A DNA stretch of 37,946 nt from the IMG/VR virus record IMGVR_UViG_3300034073_002216, positions 1 to 37,946 of that record; one strand, given 5' to 3'. The translations under genes and the position numbers were made by a program. Below are positions 1 to 9,031 of the stretch, one piece after another. Under the pieces are notes generated by a model, which was given only the letters and a program-made list of their open reading frames with translations, had not been told where the DNA came from and did no database searches. Every line of letters begins with the position of its first letter. Position 1 is the first letter of the stretch. The DNA comes from a virus.

Positions 1-1409
1 CCAGATGCTCCGCCACCACCGCCAGCACTTGTGTTGTTGGTTCCTACTCCGTTTCCACCAGAACTTCCCAAAATAGTTGGAAACAAACTGGTGTATCCAG
101 CGGTTACTGCGCCTCCGCCACCTCCTCCACCCCCACCAGAAGCACCCCTAGAACCCTCACCATAAGCAACTCCGTTATTGACCCAAACTCCATACCCGCC
201 ACCAATGGCATTTATTGAGCCCAATGTGGTCGCCAAGGATGAGCCGCCGCCGTTTGTCCCTCTTGTATTTACGACTGATGTTCCACCAGCACCAACGGTC
301 ACGGCATACGAACCAACAGGCAAGAAAACAGTTTGAGTCGTTACGCCACCAGCGCCGCCGCCGCCACCATTGTAGGCGGAGACTCCACTACTGCCCCCAG
401 CACCACCGCCACCTACAAGAAGCAAATCAAATAAACCTGCGGTCGTAACCGTAAAAGTACTATCGCTAGTAAAGGTTGTCAGATTATATGTTACTCCACC
501 AACGTTGATTGCCGATGAAGCGTTCGATGCAGCACCATATCCAGCAGTTGTTGCTAGTGCATCACCAGAGATGCGACGACGGATGTAGACAATTCCTGAA
601 CCACCAGCGCCAGCGGCGTAAGCACCATTCCCACCGCCGCCACCGCCACCAGAGTTCGCCGTGCCAGCAGTTGCGTTACTTGTGCTTCCATCTGTTCCAC
701 GACCGCCACCACCAGAACCGCCAGTCCCACCAGTACCAGTTCCTGCACCACCACCACCGCCTCCACCCTTGTATGTCGTGCCAGCAGACTGACCTAAAAA
801 CGCAGAAATGTCGCGACCAGCACCACCAGCACCAGCCGTTGAACCAGATGCATTGCCACCAGCAGCCCCAGCACCACCGCCACCACCAGCAACGCCCGTA
901 GCATCATTACCACCTTGAGTGCCTTGTCCTGCTATACCCACTGACGGAACATTTGTGGTTCCATTACCACGAGCACCAGCAGTTGACGCACCAACGCGAC
1001 CGACATCCAACGAATAGTCAGAGTTTCCTCCGCCAATTGCTAATAAACTGGTTGCCGTTGAGCCAATGTAGGACGAACCACCCATCACAGAACCAGTTGA
1101 TACTCCAGATACAACTCCCCCAGCGCCAACAGTTACTGGGTACGAACCAGATGGAAGGTAAATAGTTCCTTCACATACACCACCACCGCCGCCACCGCCG
1201 CCACCCGAAGCAACCGCCCATCCGCCGCCACCGCCACCGACAAGCAATACATCAAACCAACCACCTTTAGAAACAGTAAATGTTCCATCAGCAGTAAATG
1301 TATGTAACTGGCATGACACGCCAGAAATGGTCGGCGTTGTCTCAGTGCCACCAGATGCGACTCCATACTGAGTTACAAGCCGTTGTGTGCGTCCGCCAGA
1401 GATGCTCAT
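1..1409 (-). CDS. Glycine-rich tail fibre/adhesin protein, partial at window edge
   Basis: An open frame starts with ATG at 1409 and shows no stop before the window edge, so at least 469 codons are visible and the C-terminus is missing. The start overlaps the stop of the upstream gene as TAATG. After a short N-terminal segment there is a beta motif (HTFTADGTFTVSKGG), then FDVLLVGGGGGG and a first polyglycine-rich domain ending in SGIVYIRRR near residue 271. A second copy begins with TTFTSDSTFTVTTAG and FDLLLVGGGG and runs to the edge. Domains of this type occur in phage tail-tip adhesins, where glycine-rich runs can pack as polyglycine-II helices around exposed specificity loops. Receptor binding at the tail fibre tip is inferred from composition and position. 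The two-module architecture differs from the single module of its upstream neighbour. Confidence 0.8.
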   Translation of the reverse strand, partial: MSISGGRTQRLVTQYGVASGGTETTPTISGVSCQLHTFTADGTFTVSKGGWFDVLLVGGGGGGWAVASGGGGGGGGGVCEGTIYLPSGSYPVTVGAGGVVSGVSTGSVMGGSSYIGSTATSLLAIGGGNSDYSLDVGRVGASTAGARGNGTTNVPSVGIAGQGTQGGNDATGVAGGGGGAGAAGGNASGSTAGAGGAGRDISAFLGQSAGTTYKGGGGGGGAGTGTGGTGGSGGGGRGTDGSTSNATAGTANSGGGGGGGNGAYAAGAGGSGIVYIRRRISGDALATTAGYGAASNASSAINVGGVTYNLTTFTSDSTFTVTTAGLFDLLLVGGGGAGGSSGVSAYNGGGGGAGGVTTQTVFLPVGSYAVTVGAGGTSVVNTRGTNGGGSSLATTLGSINAIGGGYGVWVNNGVAYGEGSRGASGGGGGGGGGAVTAGYTSLFPTILGSSGGNGVGTNNTSAGGGGGAS

Positions 1410-2299
1410 TAGAAAGTAATGCTTCCACTTGCGGCAAAAGTATAAATACGGTGTGTCGCAGTTGTCGTAACGGCAACAGATGAACCAGTAGTCGTTGCTG
1501 TTCGATAAATAATCGGATATCGAATAATTACTACACCACTTCCACCACCAGCATTCGTTGAGCCAGAACCACCACCGCCACCAGTATTAGCAGTCCCAGC
1601 AGTAGCAGAACTACCCGAAGTTAGGTTGTGACCGTTTCCGCCACCACCCGAACCTCCAGCCCCACCTCTTGCAGGAGCATCGGTTCCACCTCCACCACCA
1701 CCTGCATAGTATGTGTTCGTCCCAGAGATAGAAGATATAACTCCAATACCACCAGCGCCACCAGTTGCAACTGATGCAGTACCACCGATTCCAGTTGCTC
1801 CTGCGCCGCCAGCGCCACCACCGCCTCCGCCGCCATCATTTGTACCGACTGCTCCACCGCCTCCAGCAAAACCCTGTGCAGTCGTTCCAGCGGCTCCAGG
1901 TTGGCTGCTTCCCCTACCGCTACCGCCACCACCCGAGCCTCCGATGCTTGCTGCGTTTGCTACATACTCTCCGCCTCGACCACCGCCAGTAGAAGTAATA
2001 GTTGAAAAAACAGAATTGTTTCCTGCTGTATTTCTAGCCCCACCACCACCAACTGTGACCGTATATGAAACTCCTGATGAAATATTAAAGATTGCTTCAG
2101 TAGCAGAACCTCCACCAGAAGTTGCTCCAGCAACATTAGTTCTTAAGCCGCCAGCGCCACCGCCCCCATCACCAGGACCATTCTGTCCGCCACCGCCTCC
2201 GCCAGCGACAACAAGATACTCGGCGGTTTGTGGTGCAAAGGTTGAAGCATTCACATAGTTCTTCAACCCGAGAACCCCATAAGGCGTACTAAGACCCAT
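1409..2299 (-). CDS. Glycine-rich receptor-binding-like protein
   Basis: This 296-residue protein has a short N-terminal region (MGLSTPYGVLGLKNYVN), then AEYLVVAGGGGGG and a long glycine-rich domain to about residue 255. It closes with SGVVIIRYPI and a short beta tail ending in IYTFAASGSITF. That tail is shared in type with the 603-residue protein at 12913-14724. The N-terminus replaces the KPGVCTSS module seen in the otherwise analogous gene at 7994-9031. It lies 3 bases after the 111-residue beta protein and overlaps the next gene as TAATG, so translation is probably coupled. The likely role is host-surface recognition in the distal fibre complex. Family assignment rests on composition and repeat grammar, and the receptor is unknown. 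Confidence 0.8.
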   Translation of the reverse strand: MGLSTPYGVLGLKNYVNASTFAPQTAEYLVVAGGGGGGQNGPGDGGGGAGGLRTNVAGATSGGGSATEAIFNISSGVSYTVTVGGGGARNTAGNNSVFSTITSTGGGRGGEYVANAASIGGSGGGGSGRGSSQPGAAGTTAQGFAGGGGAVGTNDGGGGGGGAGGAGATGIGGTASVATGGAGGIGVISSISGTNTYYAGGGGGGTDAPARGGAGGSGGGGNGHNLTSGSSATAGTANTGGGGGSGSTNAGGGSGVVIIRYPIIYRTATTTGSSVAVTTTATHRIYTFAASGSITF

Positions 2300-2302
2300 T
2301 GC

Positions 2303-2638
2303 TCAGTTTTCCTTCTCCCAACCAATGGCAGTTACGTTCACAACGTTTGCAGCATCGGCGAGACCTTGCAGTGTTTCGGTAGCAGCAAGAACCAAGGCGG
2401 TATCAAAAACCATGATGTCGTTTGCGCCGATTGGAACTGCTGACATAATTCGATTTGCTGCAGTTGCCGCAGAGCCAATAGCAAGGGTTACCGTTCTATC
2501 TGCAGTGTCGGTATTGCAGATGATAATTTGCTTTATGACTTCTGTATATCCCGACGCCGCAGTGCAAATTGTTGTTGTTGTTGTGCCCAATTGAATTGGG
2601 CCACCAAGCCGCGATTCTGTTCTATCTCCTGATGCCAT
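2303..2638 (-). CDS. Small conserved fibre-associated beta protein, copy 2
   Basis: This 111-residue protein is clearly paralogous to the 111-residue protein at 9031-9366. Both share ESRLGGP, QLGT, TTTICTA, EVIKQ, ICNTDT, DRT, PIGAND, FDTA and TETLQGLAD, and both end in GWEK plus two or three residues. The sequence looks like a single beta-sandwich domain with no signal peptide or membrane segment. It sits between a collagen-like fibre protein and a glycine-rich protein, exactly as its paralogue sits between a fibre-base protein and a glycine-rich protein. An upstream GGAG lies 8 bases before the ATG. The function is unknown. A connector or cap between fibre shaft and adhesin is inferred from position only. 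Confidence 0.82.
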   Translation of the reverse strand: MASGDRTESRLGGPIQLGTTTTTICTAASGYTEVIKQIIICNTDTADRTVTLAIGSAATAANRIMSAVPIGANDIMVFDTALVLAATETLQGLADAANVVNVTAIGWEKEN

Positions 2639-2641
2639 GTC

Positions 2642-4414
2642 TTATGCTCCTATATCCATAACGATTAATGCCGCATTTTTTGTGCTTGTCATAAAATCTG
2701 TTGACACTGTTGCAGCGACCCAGTTTGTGCCGTTCCACTGCAAATACTGTCCAGAAGTTGCAGAAGTGACATTAACATCGCCAACATCGTCAAGTGCGTT
2801 AATCGTTGGAATTGACGCCCACTCAACACCAGCGGCTGCAGAACTGTTCGCCTTTAAGAAATAACCATTTGCGCCCACTGACAGTACCGTCGCCGTATTG
2901 TCGGCGCTTCCGACAAAAATATCACCTTTCGCATCAAGCAGATTAAGAAGGTTGTTAACAGGGACCGCTCCAACTTCTGCCCATGCGCTGCTGTAGTAGA
3001 CATAGGTTCCACCGTTTAGCGAGTTGAACCAAACTTGTCCAGTGACAGGACTTGATGGAGCAGTATCTGAAACTGTTGCCGTAGGCGGAGTACTACCGAT
3101 TTCAACCCAGGCAGAGTCGTAATAGACAAATGTTCTTGTGGTGTCCGATTCAAACCATAAGTCGCCGCTTGCTGGAGTGGATGGAGCGGTATCCGAGACA
3201 GTAACCGAGGATGTGGATGCAACGCTCGTAATCGGCGTATTGACCCACGATGTTCCGTTGTAGTAAACAATGTCCCCGCTTGCAGCATCGGTGATTGCCA
3301 CATCGGAAAGTGTGTCGAGTGGACCGACTGGACCAGTTGCTCCAGTTGGACCCGTGTCTCCAGTTGCACCCGTAGGTCCAGTTGCGCCTATCGGCCCAGT
3401 CGCGCCAACATCACCCTGCGGACCTGTGGCACCAGTTGCGCCGACAGAACCCTGTGGACCAGTCGCACCAGTAGCACCAGTCGGTCCAACTGCACCTGTT
3501 GCGCCCGTATCACCAGTTGCTCCCGTGGGACCAGTTGGTCCTGTCGCTCCAGTGGCACCTGTTGCACCCGCTGGTCCAGTCGGACCGACCGCACCAATGT
3601 CGCGAATAATGAGAAGAAGTTGGTGGTCGTTGGCGAAAGCATTTCCAGTTCCGCCGTATGAGACAAAGGAAACTGGGAACTCTACATATGTACCTTGGTC
3701 GACTGGCGCTGAGGAGACAGTCCACTTCTGATAGTTGGTTGAATCATTGGAATCCTGAATGTACAGTTCGTCGCCAGACTGAATACTGTTCAAAAATACG
3801 TGTACGTCATAACCGCTGTTATCAAGGTCATCAACATTTATTTGTGTCGCGCTTGTTTGTGTTGAATTATTCCAAATCAAGTACGAACTACCTGGGTCTC
3901 CACTTGTCGAACCAGTTTTTGCTTTGTAGTCGAAGTACGAAGACGATTGACCGCGTGGTCCAGTCGCTCCAGTAGGACCTGTCGGTCCAGTTGCTCCCGT
4001 CGCGCCTGTCGGACCAGTTGCTCCAGTTGGTCCAATTGGTCCAGTTGCTCCTACTGGACCAGTTGCTCCAACATCGCCAACAGGACCAGTTGGACCAGTT
4101 GAACCAACGTCGCCTTGTGGACCAGTTGCGCCAACATTTCCTTGTGGTCCAGTTGCACCGACAGGACCCGTTGCGCCAGTGGCACCCGTGGGTCCAGTTG
4201 CCCCTATTGGTCCAGTCGGCCCAGAAACAGTCGATGCTGCGCCTTCTGGACCTGTTGCTCCAGTTGGTCCTGTAGGTCCAGTTGGTCCAGTTGCTCCAGT
4301 TGGACCAATTGGGCCATTGCCGCTTTCCCACTTGCCGTTGCTGTAAATCCAGGTCTTATCGCCGACTGAGTACGTCTGGCCATTAGATGGTGAATTTGGA
4401 AAGTCAATAGCCAT
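2642..4414 (-). CDS. Collagen-like tail fibre protein
   Basis: The protein has 590 residues. Residues 1-30 form the recurrent N-terminal module ([18 protein letters not shown], then TW and KWE), probably a docking element. A collagen-like Gly-X-Y domain follows at about 34-155, mostly GPT, GAT and GPQ triplets. A beta domain occupies about 156-272 and a second collagen-like domain about 274-365. Two copies of a module with SDTAPS, WF and VYY motifs lie near 400-480, and the C-terminus ends in ALIVMDIGA. Collagen-like stretches in phage fibres trimerise and give a rigid shaft. The large part after residue 365 resembles the end of the 891-residue protein at 15090-17765, so they are paralogues. 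The 71-base gap upstream holds no clear gene, and the ribosome binding site is weak. Confidence 0.85.
   Translation of the reverse strand: MAIDFPNSPSNGQTYSVGDKTWIYSNGKWESGNGPIGPTGATGPTGPTGPTGATGPEGAASTVSGPTGPIGATGPTGATGATGPVGATGPQGNVGATGPQGDVGSTGPTGPVGDVGATGPVGATGPIGPTGATGPTGATGATGPTGPTGATGPRGQSSSYFDYKAKTGSTSGDPGSSYLIWNNSTQTSATQINVDDLDNSGYDVHVFLNSIQSGDELYIQDSNDSTNYQKWTVSSAPVDQGTYVEFPVSFVSYGGTGNAFANDHQLLLIIRDIGAVGPTGPAGATGATGATGPTGPTGATGDTGATGAVGPTGATGATGPQGSVGATGATGPQGDVGATGPIGATGPTGATGDTGPTGATGPVGPLDTLSDVAITDAASGDIVYYNGTSWVNTPITSVASTSSVTVSDTAPSTPASGDLWFESDTTRTFVYYDSAWVEIGSTPPTATVSDTAPSSPVTGQVWFNSLNGGTYVYYSSAWAEVGAVPVNNLLNLLDAKGDIFVGSADNTATVLSVGANGYFLKANSSAAAGVEWASIPTINALDDVGDVNVTSATSGQYLQWNGTNWVAATVSTDFMTSTKNAALIVMDIGA
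3320..3595 (-). repeat. Collagen-like Gly-X-Y coding repeat, second block
   Basis: This second run of about 30 Gly-X-Thr-rich triplets lies in the same fibre gene, separated from the first by a non-repetitive beta domain. It ends in [16 protein letters not shown], which is also found directly after a collagen block in the paralogous 891-residue fibre. Confidence 0.9.
3950..4315 (-). repeat. Collagen-like Gly-X-Y coding repeat, first block
   Basis: On the minus strand this encodes about 40 Gly-X-Y triplets, mainly GPT and GAT, interrupted by the segment EGAASTVS. On the plus strand it reads as many near copies of ggaccagttg and related units. The same interrupted segment occurs in the fibre gene at 15090-17765. 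Confidence 0.9.
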
Positions 4415-4485
4415 TGAAAAACCGTCTATTCAGGCTTATAGGGAGCAAGAAAATAATACACCATCACCGTCGTTCGGTAATTGGG

Positions 4486-5988
4486 TTAAACCTTCCATCT
4501 GATGTATGCGATGCCGCTTCCGCCAGAACCGCCACCGCTCCAACCACCACCACCACCAGATGCGGTATTGGCCGATGCGGAGCCGCCACCACCAGAACTT
4601 CCGCCAGAACCACCAACGCCAGAACCGCCAGCGCCAGCACTACCCGCGTAGCGACCGCCACCACCGCCACCAGATTTATAAAGAGTTGAGCCACCTATGA
4701 ATGCTGCAACGTCATAACCAGCGCCGCCCGCAGAACCAGAGCCCTGACCGCCCTTGCCGCCACCACCACCGCCAGATGAACCTGTGGTACCGCTACGAGA
4801 CTCAATACCGCCAATATTTCCCTGATTGGTTACGGCCTTGTTTGTTCTTCCCTCTTGTCCGCCCCATGAATGGTTTCCGCCAGCAGAACCACCGCTACCA
4901 CCAAGTGCAGAAGTGTTGTAGTAGTACTCTGGCGAATTAATTTTTCCACCGTGGCCCCCACCAACGGCAACAAGAACACTGCCAAGAGTTGTATCTGAAC
5001 CGTTTGCCTGACCACCACCTCCTGCACCGATAGTTATGGTCTGGTTCGCGTCAAGATAAACGCTTCCAGTTATAACCAATAATCCACCCGCGCCACCGCC
5101 GCCACCGTCACCGTAGTAAGTCTGACCACCGTATCCGTATGCGCCTCCATTGCCACCACCGCCACCACCAGCGGCAAGGAGTACATCAAACAATCCAGAT
5201 TTTGTAACAGTAAGAGTTCCAGTTCCCGTAAAAGTTAGGTACTCATAGTTTTGACCGCTGATTGTCACCGATGTGGGCGAACCGACTCCACCTGTCGCTG
5301 TTCCGTATGTTACGCCGCCACCTGGGGGAAAAAATATGGCGGCTGACGCCGACGTAAAGTAAAGAGTGCCGCCTCCCCACTGCGCCAAAGCAAGTGACCC
5401 CGAGGTGGTAACAGTCGCCGTACCTGCGGTCACGGTGCAGGTACCAGCACCAATATTATGAATCCAGACAACATCTCCAGCAGAAAACAGACTTGTGTTT
5501 ACGGTGATTGTTGTGGATGAACCGCTATTCATAATGACTCGAGTATTTCGGTCTGCCGCGGCAAGAACATATGAAGTTGTTTTTACTGATGTAGACAGGT
5601 TTGCCAACTTTTCACCTGTCACACTGGAGTTTGCGATTTTTGCTGTTGTGACTGCCGATGTGCCAAGGTCTGCCTCAACCACTGCACCAGCGGCAATTTT
5701 TGCGGTAGTAATCGCACTGTCGGCAATCTTTGTCTCAGTTACTGCGCCAGTGCCAATCTTTGCTTCGGTTACTGCACTAGAGCCAATCTTTGCTTCAGTG
5801 ACCGCTCCAGAACCAATCTTCCCTGCAGTAACAGCGCCGCTTGCCAATTTATCTTCAGTGACGGAACCAGTTCCAATAAGGGCGTCACTTTGTACGACAA
5901 CCCAGACCGTGCCATCAAACTGCCAGGTCTTTGTTCCAACCGAATAAGTTGCACCGTTGGCTGGAGAATTTGGAAAATCAATAGGCAT
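4486..5988 (-). CDS. Modular glycine-rich tail fibre protein with decapeptide repeats
   Basis: The protein has 500 residues. Residues 1-30 are the MPIDFPNSP docking-like module. Residues 41-130 are nine imperfect decapeptides of the form SGAVTEAKIG. Residues about 138-222 form a beta domain of a kind common in phage fibres (VLAAADRNTR, WIHNIGAG). Residues about 245-270 carry the beta strand preceding glycine-rich domains (GTLTVTKSGLFDVLLA), and 272-493 is a polyglycine-rich domain ending SGIAYIRWKV. The ATG overlaps the stop of a 53-residue gene as TAATG with GGTGAG just upstream. A trimeric fibre with an adhesin head is the likely role. It has the highest number of decapeptides of the paralogous group. 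Confidence 0.82.
   Translation of the reverse strand: MPIDFPNSPANGATYSVGTKTWQFDGTVWVVVQSDALIGTGSVTEDKLASGAVTAGKIGSGAVTEAKIGSSAVTEAKIGTGAVTETKIADSAITTAKIAAGAVVEADLGTSAVTTAKIANSSVTGEKLANLSTSVKTTSYVLAAADRNTRVIMNSGSSTTITVNTSLFSAGDVVWIHNIGAGTCTVTAGTATVTTSGSLALAQWGGGTLYFTSASAAIFFPPGGGVTYGTATGGVGSPTSVTISGQNYEYLTFTGTGTLTVTKSGLFDVLLAAGGGGGGNGGAYGYGGQTYYGDGGGGGAGGLLVITGSVYLDANQTITIGAGGGGQANGSDTTLGSVLVAVGGGHGGKINSPEYYYNTSALGGSGGSAGGNHSWGGQEGRTNKAVTNQGNIGGIESRSGTTGSSGGGGGGKGGQGSGSAGGAGYDVAAFIGGSTLYKSGGGGGGRYAGSAGAGGSGVGGSGGSSGGGGSASANTASGGGGGWSGGGSGGSGIAYIRWKV
5599..5868 (-). repeat. Nine tandem decapeptide coding repeats in a fibre gene
   Basis: The encoded units follow the pattern S/T-G-A-V-T-E-A-K-I-G with conservative variation, one unit per 30 bases. 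About four units occur at the same place in the genes at 9698-11068 and 11068-12516. The unit number differs between paralogues, which points to expansion or contraction by unequal recombination. Confidence 0.85.
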
Positions 5989-6149
5989 TACTCACCAGTC
6001 CATTCTTCTGCTGTATTTCCTTCGGCGACCCAAGCAAGATACGCCTGATAATCGGTATTGGATTCATCCATCGGAACGCACGAAACGACACCATTTATGG
6101 TCATTTCAATCCATTCGTCTCCGAGGTCAGGGCGCACAATCTTGAACAT
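5988..6149 (-). CDS. Small fibre-associated protein of 53 residues
   Basis: This short frame encodes 53 residues beginning MFKIVRPDLGDEW and containing SNTDYQAYLAWVAEGNT near the C-terminus. Small phage proteins with the N-x-D-Y-Q-x-Y-L-x-W-V-x-E-G-N pattern are common next to tail fibre genes, and their function is unknown. A chaperone or assembly helper is a guess. Two adjacent ATGs exist at 6152 and 6149. The second has AAGGA at a better distance, so I chose 6149. The stop overlaps the ATG of the 500-residue fibre as TAATG. The segment GGTGAGTAATGCC at this junction recurs at the junction near 12516. Confidence 0.75.
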   Translation of the reverse strand: MFKIVRPDLGDEWIEMTINGVVSCVPMDESNTDYQAYLAWVAEGNTAEEWTGE

Positions 6150-6159
6150 CATTTATCCT

Positions 6160-7371
6160 TTACAGTTCTGCACTAGAAACAGCCTGATAGTAGAAGCCTG
6201 CATAATTCGCTTGGAAAAGCACAGCGTGTGAAGAAACACCGTTCACCCAACCAGCATTGGTGGGCGTCAAGTTATTCGTAGTCGAACCAGATTGCCACCC
6301 AGTAACTTTGCCACTATTCCCAGCCATATCATAAATCGTTACTGATGGTGCAGCCCGTTTATCAACTTTGTACCGCCAAACATTCCATCTGTAGATTGAA
6401 GCGACACCATCTGGACCACCAGTTCCAGTAAACCCAGCATTGGTTGCTGCCCCAGGATTTACGGTCGTATCATAAGTTTTCTCATAGTAACGCTGACATT
6501 TAGCAAGCGTCACACCGTAGTCCTCAAACTCGAATGGTGTTGCTACCGCACCAGCCTCCAACTGCACACCCGTAATCTGCCAATAATTGTTCGTGGCGGA
6601 AGCGAGATTGGTTTGACCGACCGCACGATTCGCATTGGTTGAAGAAGCCCAACTCGTATTCAATGTTCCTGAAGTAAAATCTGTTCCAGCACCAAGCCAC
6701 CAACGAACCTGCAAACTTTCCGCATTATCGTTATCAAAAGCACCAGTCGTATCCGCAGGGAAAGTGATAGTTTTCTTCTCCCAAGTTGCTGAAGCAGAAA
6801 TCGTGTACGAGGCAGATACTTGCCGAGTGTTGTCGGTGTCAGACAACTCTGCAATGTATGTTCCAGTCACATTTGACTTGACCCAAAACGACAAACTGAA
6901 CTGTTTGGCAGACGAAGTTCCTTTAGCAAATTGCTGAAGATTCTGACCCTCCAACAGTTGGTCTATTCTCACCACATCGGGTGCCGCTGGGGAAGCATCA
7001 GCGGTCGTGCAGAGCATTTTCAATGACTTGCGAAAACCCGAACCAGTTGGGGCATCATTCTCAACTGATTGCGTCCATGTCCCCAAAGAAGATATTGCGA
7101 CACGGTATCGGTCTGCGGTGTTGTAACTACTTGCCGTGATGCTGGCTGTGGATGTTCCTCGTTGCGCAACCTGCATCGCACCATTAATTATGACATTCCT
7201 ATCTCGTGAACGCTCTAACCCAATCCACGATGACCCATCCCACACCGCAGTCTGGTCGGCATCCGTCATATAGATAACTTGACCGTCAAACGGTGATGCA
7301 GGCTTGGTTGAAGATGTGCAAACTCCAGGCTTAACGATTGACTGAGCACCGACAATAGACGAAAGAGGCAT
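6160..7371 (-). CDS. Tail fibre protein with carbohydrate-binding-like domain
   Basis: This 403-residue protein begins with a form of the recurrent module B at about 12-52 (VKPGVCTSSTKPASPFDG, then VWDGSSW). It continues with NVIINGAMQVAQRGTS and TADRYRV, a pattern frequent in phage fibre and virion proteins with a jelly-roll, carbohydrate-binding-like fold. Later motifs include WEKKTITFPADTTG, ITGVQLEAGAVATPFEF and CQRYYEKTY. The last 100 residues are unrelated to the glycine-rich genes and likely form the binding face. It is joined to the upstream gene by a TAATG overlap. Binding to a surface glycan is a family-based inference, and no catalytic residues are evident. Confidence 0.78.
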   Translation of the reverse strand: MPLSSIVGAQSIVKPGVCTSSTKPASPFDGQVIYMTDADQTAVWDGSSWIGLERSRDRNVIINGAMQVAQRGTSTASITASSYNTADRYRVAISSLGTWTQSVENDAPTGSGFRKSLKMLCTTADASPAAPDVVRIDQLLEGQNLQQFAKGTSSAKQFSLSFWVKSNVTGTYIAELSDTDNTRQVSASYTISASATWEKKTITFPADTTGAFDNDNAESLQVRWWLGAGTDFTSGTLNTSWASSTNANRAVGQTNLASATNNYWQITGVQLEAGAVATPFEFEDYGVTLAKCQRYYEKTYDTTVNPGAATNAGFTGTGGPDGVASIYRWNVWRYKVDKRAAPSVTIYDMAGNSGKVTGWQSGSTTNNLTPTNAGWVNGVSSHAVLFQANYAGFYYQAVSSAEL

Positions 7372-7997
7372 TATCCAGCAATCTCCATAGCAGTAATAGT
7401 AGAAATGAAACGACCGCCAGCATAATTGTCCGTATCGTTTTGGCTTCTATTTATCCAAACCGAATACCCAACTTCATCGCGCACCTGCAATTTGTATGTT
7501 GTTGAAGAAGTGGTTGAAGGGCTATCCAAGTAACTGAAACTTGTACTCAGGGACTGATAAGCATTTGTAAAACCAACCGTGGTTGTTGCCTGAACCCTAC
7601 TGCCAGCCGCATCACCAATGGCAATAGCGGTTGAGCCACGGACAAGACGGATGAACCCCTGGGTATTTCCAGTCTGTGCATACGCAGTTATGTTGGACGT
7701 AATGAACACTTTGCTAGATGCAGAAGTCGGCGTGATGCTGACACTTAGACCAGTGATATCGGTGTAGGTCGCAGTCGTAAACGTTTGCGTATCGGTCTTA
7801 GTTGCGCTCACAACCTGAATAACTGAACCGCTCGTATAGTCCGAGTACGCCAACGTCTTCCACGCCGAACCATTCCAAATACGCACCAAATTCGTATCAG
7901 TCTCATAAATCATCATCCCGTCAAACGGGTTCGCTGGACGATTCGACGAAGTACAAACACCAGGCTTCAACCCCTGAGAAGTAGCAGAAATCGTCAT
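7371..7997 (-). CDS. Fibre-associated virion protein with module B
   Basis: The protein has 208 residues. Residues about 8-50 carry module B (GLKPGVCTSSNRPANPFDG, ETDT, IWNGSAW), shared with four other genes here. The remainder is a predicted beta domain containing TYTDITGLSVSITPTSASSK and TYKLQVRD and ending FISTITAMEIAG, a type often seen as a terminal domain in phage fibre proteins. The start overlaps the upstream stop as ATGA and the stop overlaps the next start as TAATG. It probably attaches through module B to the same base as the other fibre parts. Its ligand is unknown. Confidence 0.75.
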   Translation of the reverse strand: MTISATSQGLKPGVCTSSNRPANPFDGMMIYETDTNLVRIWNGSAWKTLAYSDYTSGSVIQVVSATKTDTQTFTTATYTDITGLSVSITPTSASSKVFITSNITAYAQTGNTQGFIRLVRGSTAIAIGDAAGSRVQATTTVGFTNAYQSLSTSFSYLDSPSTTSSTTYKLQVRDEVGYSVWINRSQNDTDNYAGGRFISTITAMEIAG

Positions 7998-9031
7998 GCG
8001 ATTACCAAACTACTGGAGGAGTTGAACGTGTGAATCGTGTACGAACCTGATGTGGAGGTTGTTCCGCCAGTGATGGTCAAGCCTATTGCATCTGCTGTGA
8101 GATAACGAACGATGACAACACCAGAACCACCTGCTCCACCAGCAATTCTATTGGAATATGCGGTACCACCACCGCCACCTCCAGTATTTGGTGTTCCAGC
8201 CACTGGGTTATTGGTGCCATTTGACCCAGCGCCGCCACCACCTGAACCACCAGAACTACTAGAGCCACTAGCACGAGTATCTCGTCCACCACCACCACCA
8301 CCTGCATAGGTAACAGAAGACCCAGTAATCGCCACAGCGACACCGTTGCCACCGTTACCTCCAGCGTTTGTGGCTGATGTTGCGCCAACTGCTCCAGCAC
8401 CACCACCACCACCACCAGCAGCCCAACTTGACGGCACTGAAGAAGTTGCACCAGCGTATCCTTGATTGGCTGTTCCAGCCGCACCTGCCGATGTGGTTGA
8501 TGGGTCTACCGCCCAGCCTCCGCCACCAGAACCACCAGTGGTTGCGTTTCCGTTTGAGTTTTGGTAACCACCACCACCTCCGCCACCACCAGCAGAAGTA
8601 ACCGTAGTTATACCAGTTCCCGCAATAGAACTTGCTGTTCCTTGACCTCCAGGAACTTCAGAACCACTATTACCAGTTCCTCCAGCACCAACAGTTATTG
8701 TGTAAGTTCCAGGTACTAATTGTAGTTGTGATTCAAGATTTCCCCCACCCCCAGTTGCAGTAACTGTTGAGCGTAACCCTCCAGCACCACCACCACCACC
8801 ACCGTTATAGCCATTACCACCTGCACCACCACCTGCAATTACGAGGTAATCTAGAGTAAGCGCAAGTTGGTGTGTTGTTCCACTTGACCAACCAGTACCA
8901 AGCCATACTTTCATCTTCTTTGTATCGGTCTCAAAAATAGTTTGCCCCACATACGGGGAAGCAGGACGAGTCGAACTAGTACAAACCCCTGGCTTCAGCG
9001 AGCCGATGCCGTAGTTCGAATCAACACCCAT
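7994..9031 (-). CDS. Glycine-rich receptor-binding-like protein with module B
   Basis: I start the gene at the ATG at 9031, which overlaps the upstream TAA as TAATG. A longer reading from 9052 would run 22 bases into the upstream gene and break the junction style used elsewhere. The 345-residue protein begins MGVDSNYGIGSLKPG. Module B lies at about 11-50, followed by LDYLVIAGGGAGG and a polyglycine-rich domain to about residue 295. It ends with SGVVIVRYLT and a beta tail (SGSYTIHTFNSSSSLVIA) almost the same as those of the 456- and 482-residue proteins. The likely function is receptor recognition at the fibre tip. It is the counterpart of the 1409-2299 gene in a duplicated cassette. Confidence 0.8.
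   Translation of the reverse strand: MGVDSNYGIGSLKPGVCTSSTRPASPYVGQTIFETDTKKMKVWLGTGWSSGTTHQLALTLDYLVIAGGGAGGNGYNGGGGGGAGGLRSTVTATGGGGNLESQLQLVPGTYTITVGAGGTGNSGSEVPGGQGTASSIAGTGITTVTSAGGGGGGGGYQNSNGNATTGGSGGGGWAVDPSTTSAGAAGTANQGYAGATSSVPSSWAAGGGGGGAGAVGATSATNAGGNGGNGVAVAITGSSVTYAGGGGGGRDTRASGSSSSGGSGGGGAGSNGTNNPVAGTPNTGGGGGGTAYSNRIAGGAGGSGVVIVRYLTADAIGLTITGGTTSTSGSYTIHTFNSSSSLVIA

Noticed and set aside
215-901. Plus-strand open frames rich in His, Gln and Arg (also near 1765, 11175, 13968)
   Set aside because: They are the antisense of glycine-rich coding sequence (repeated ccaccacc), which gives long open frames by composition alone. They have no ribosome binding site and no protein-like pattern.
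3270-3731. Plus-strand frame with Gly-Pro-Val-Ala-Pro repeats (also 16855-17316)
   Set aside because: It is the mirror of the collagen-like repeats on the minus strand. The minus frame continues with normal fibre domains on both sides, while the plus frame does not.
3950-4315. Repeated units looking at first like a CRISPR array
   Set aside because: The spacing is a strict multiple of three inside an open coding frame, there are no unique spacers of constant length, and no cas genes are present. It encodes collagen-like triplets.
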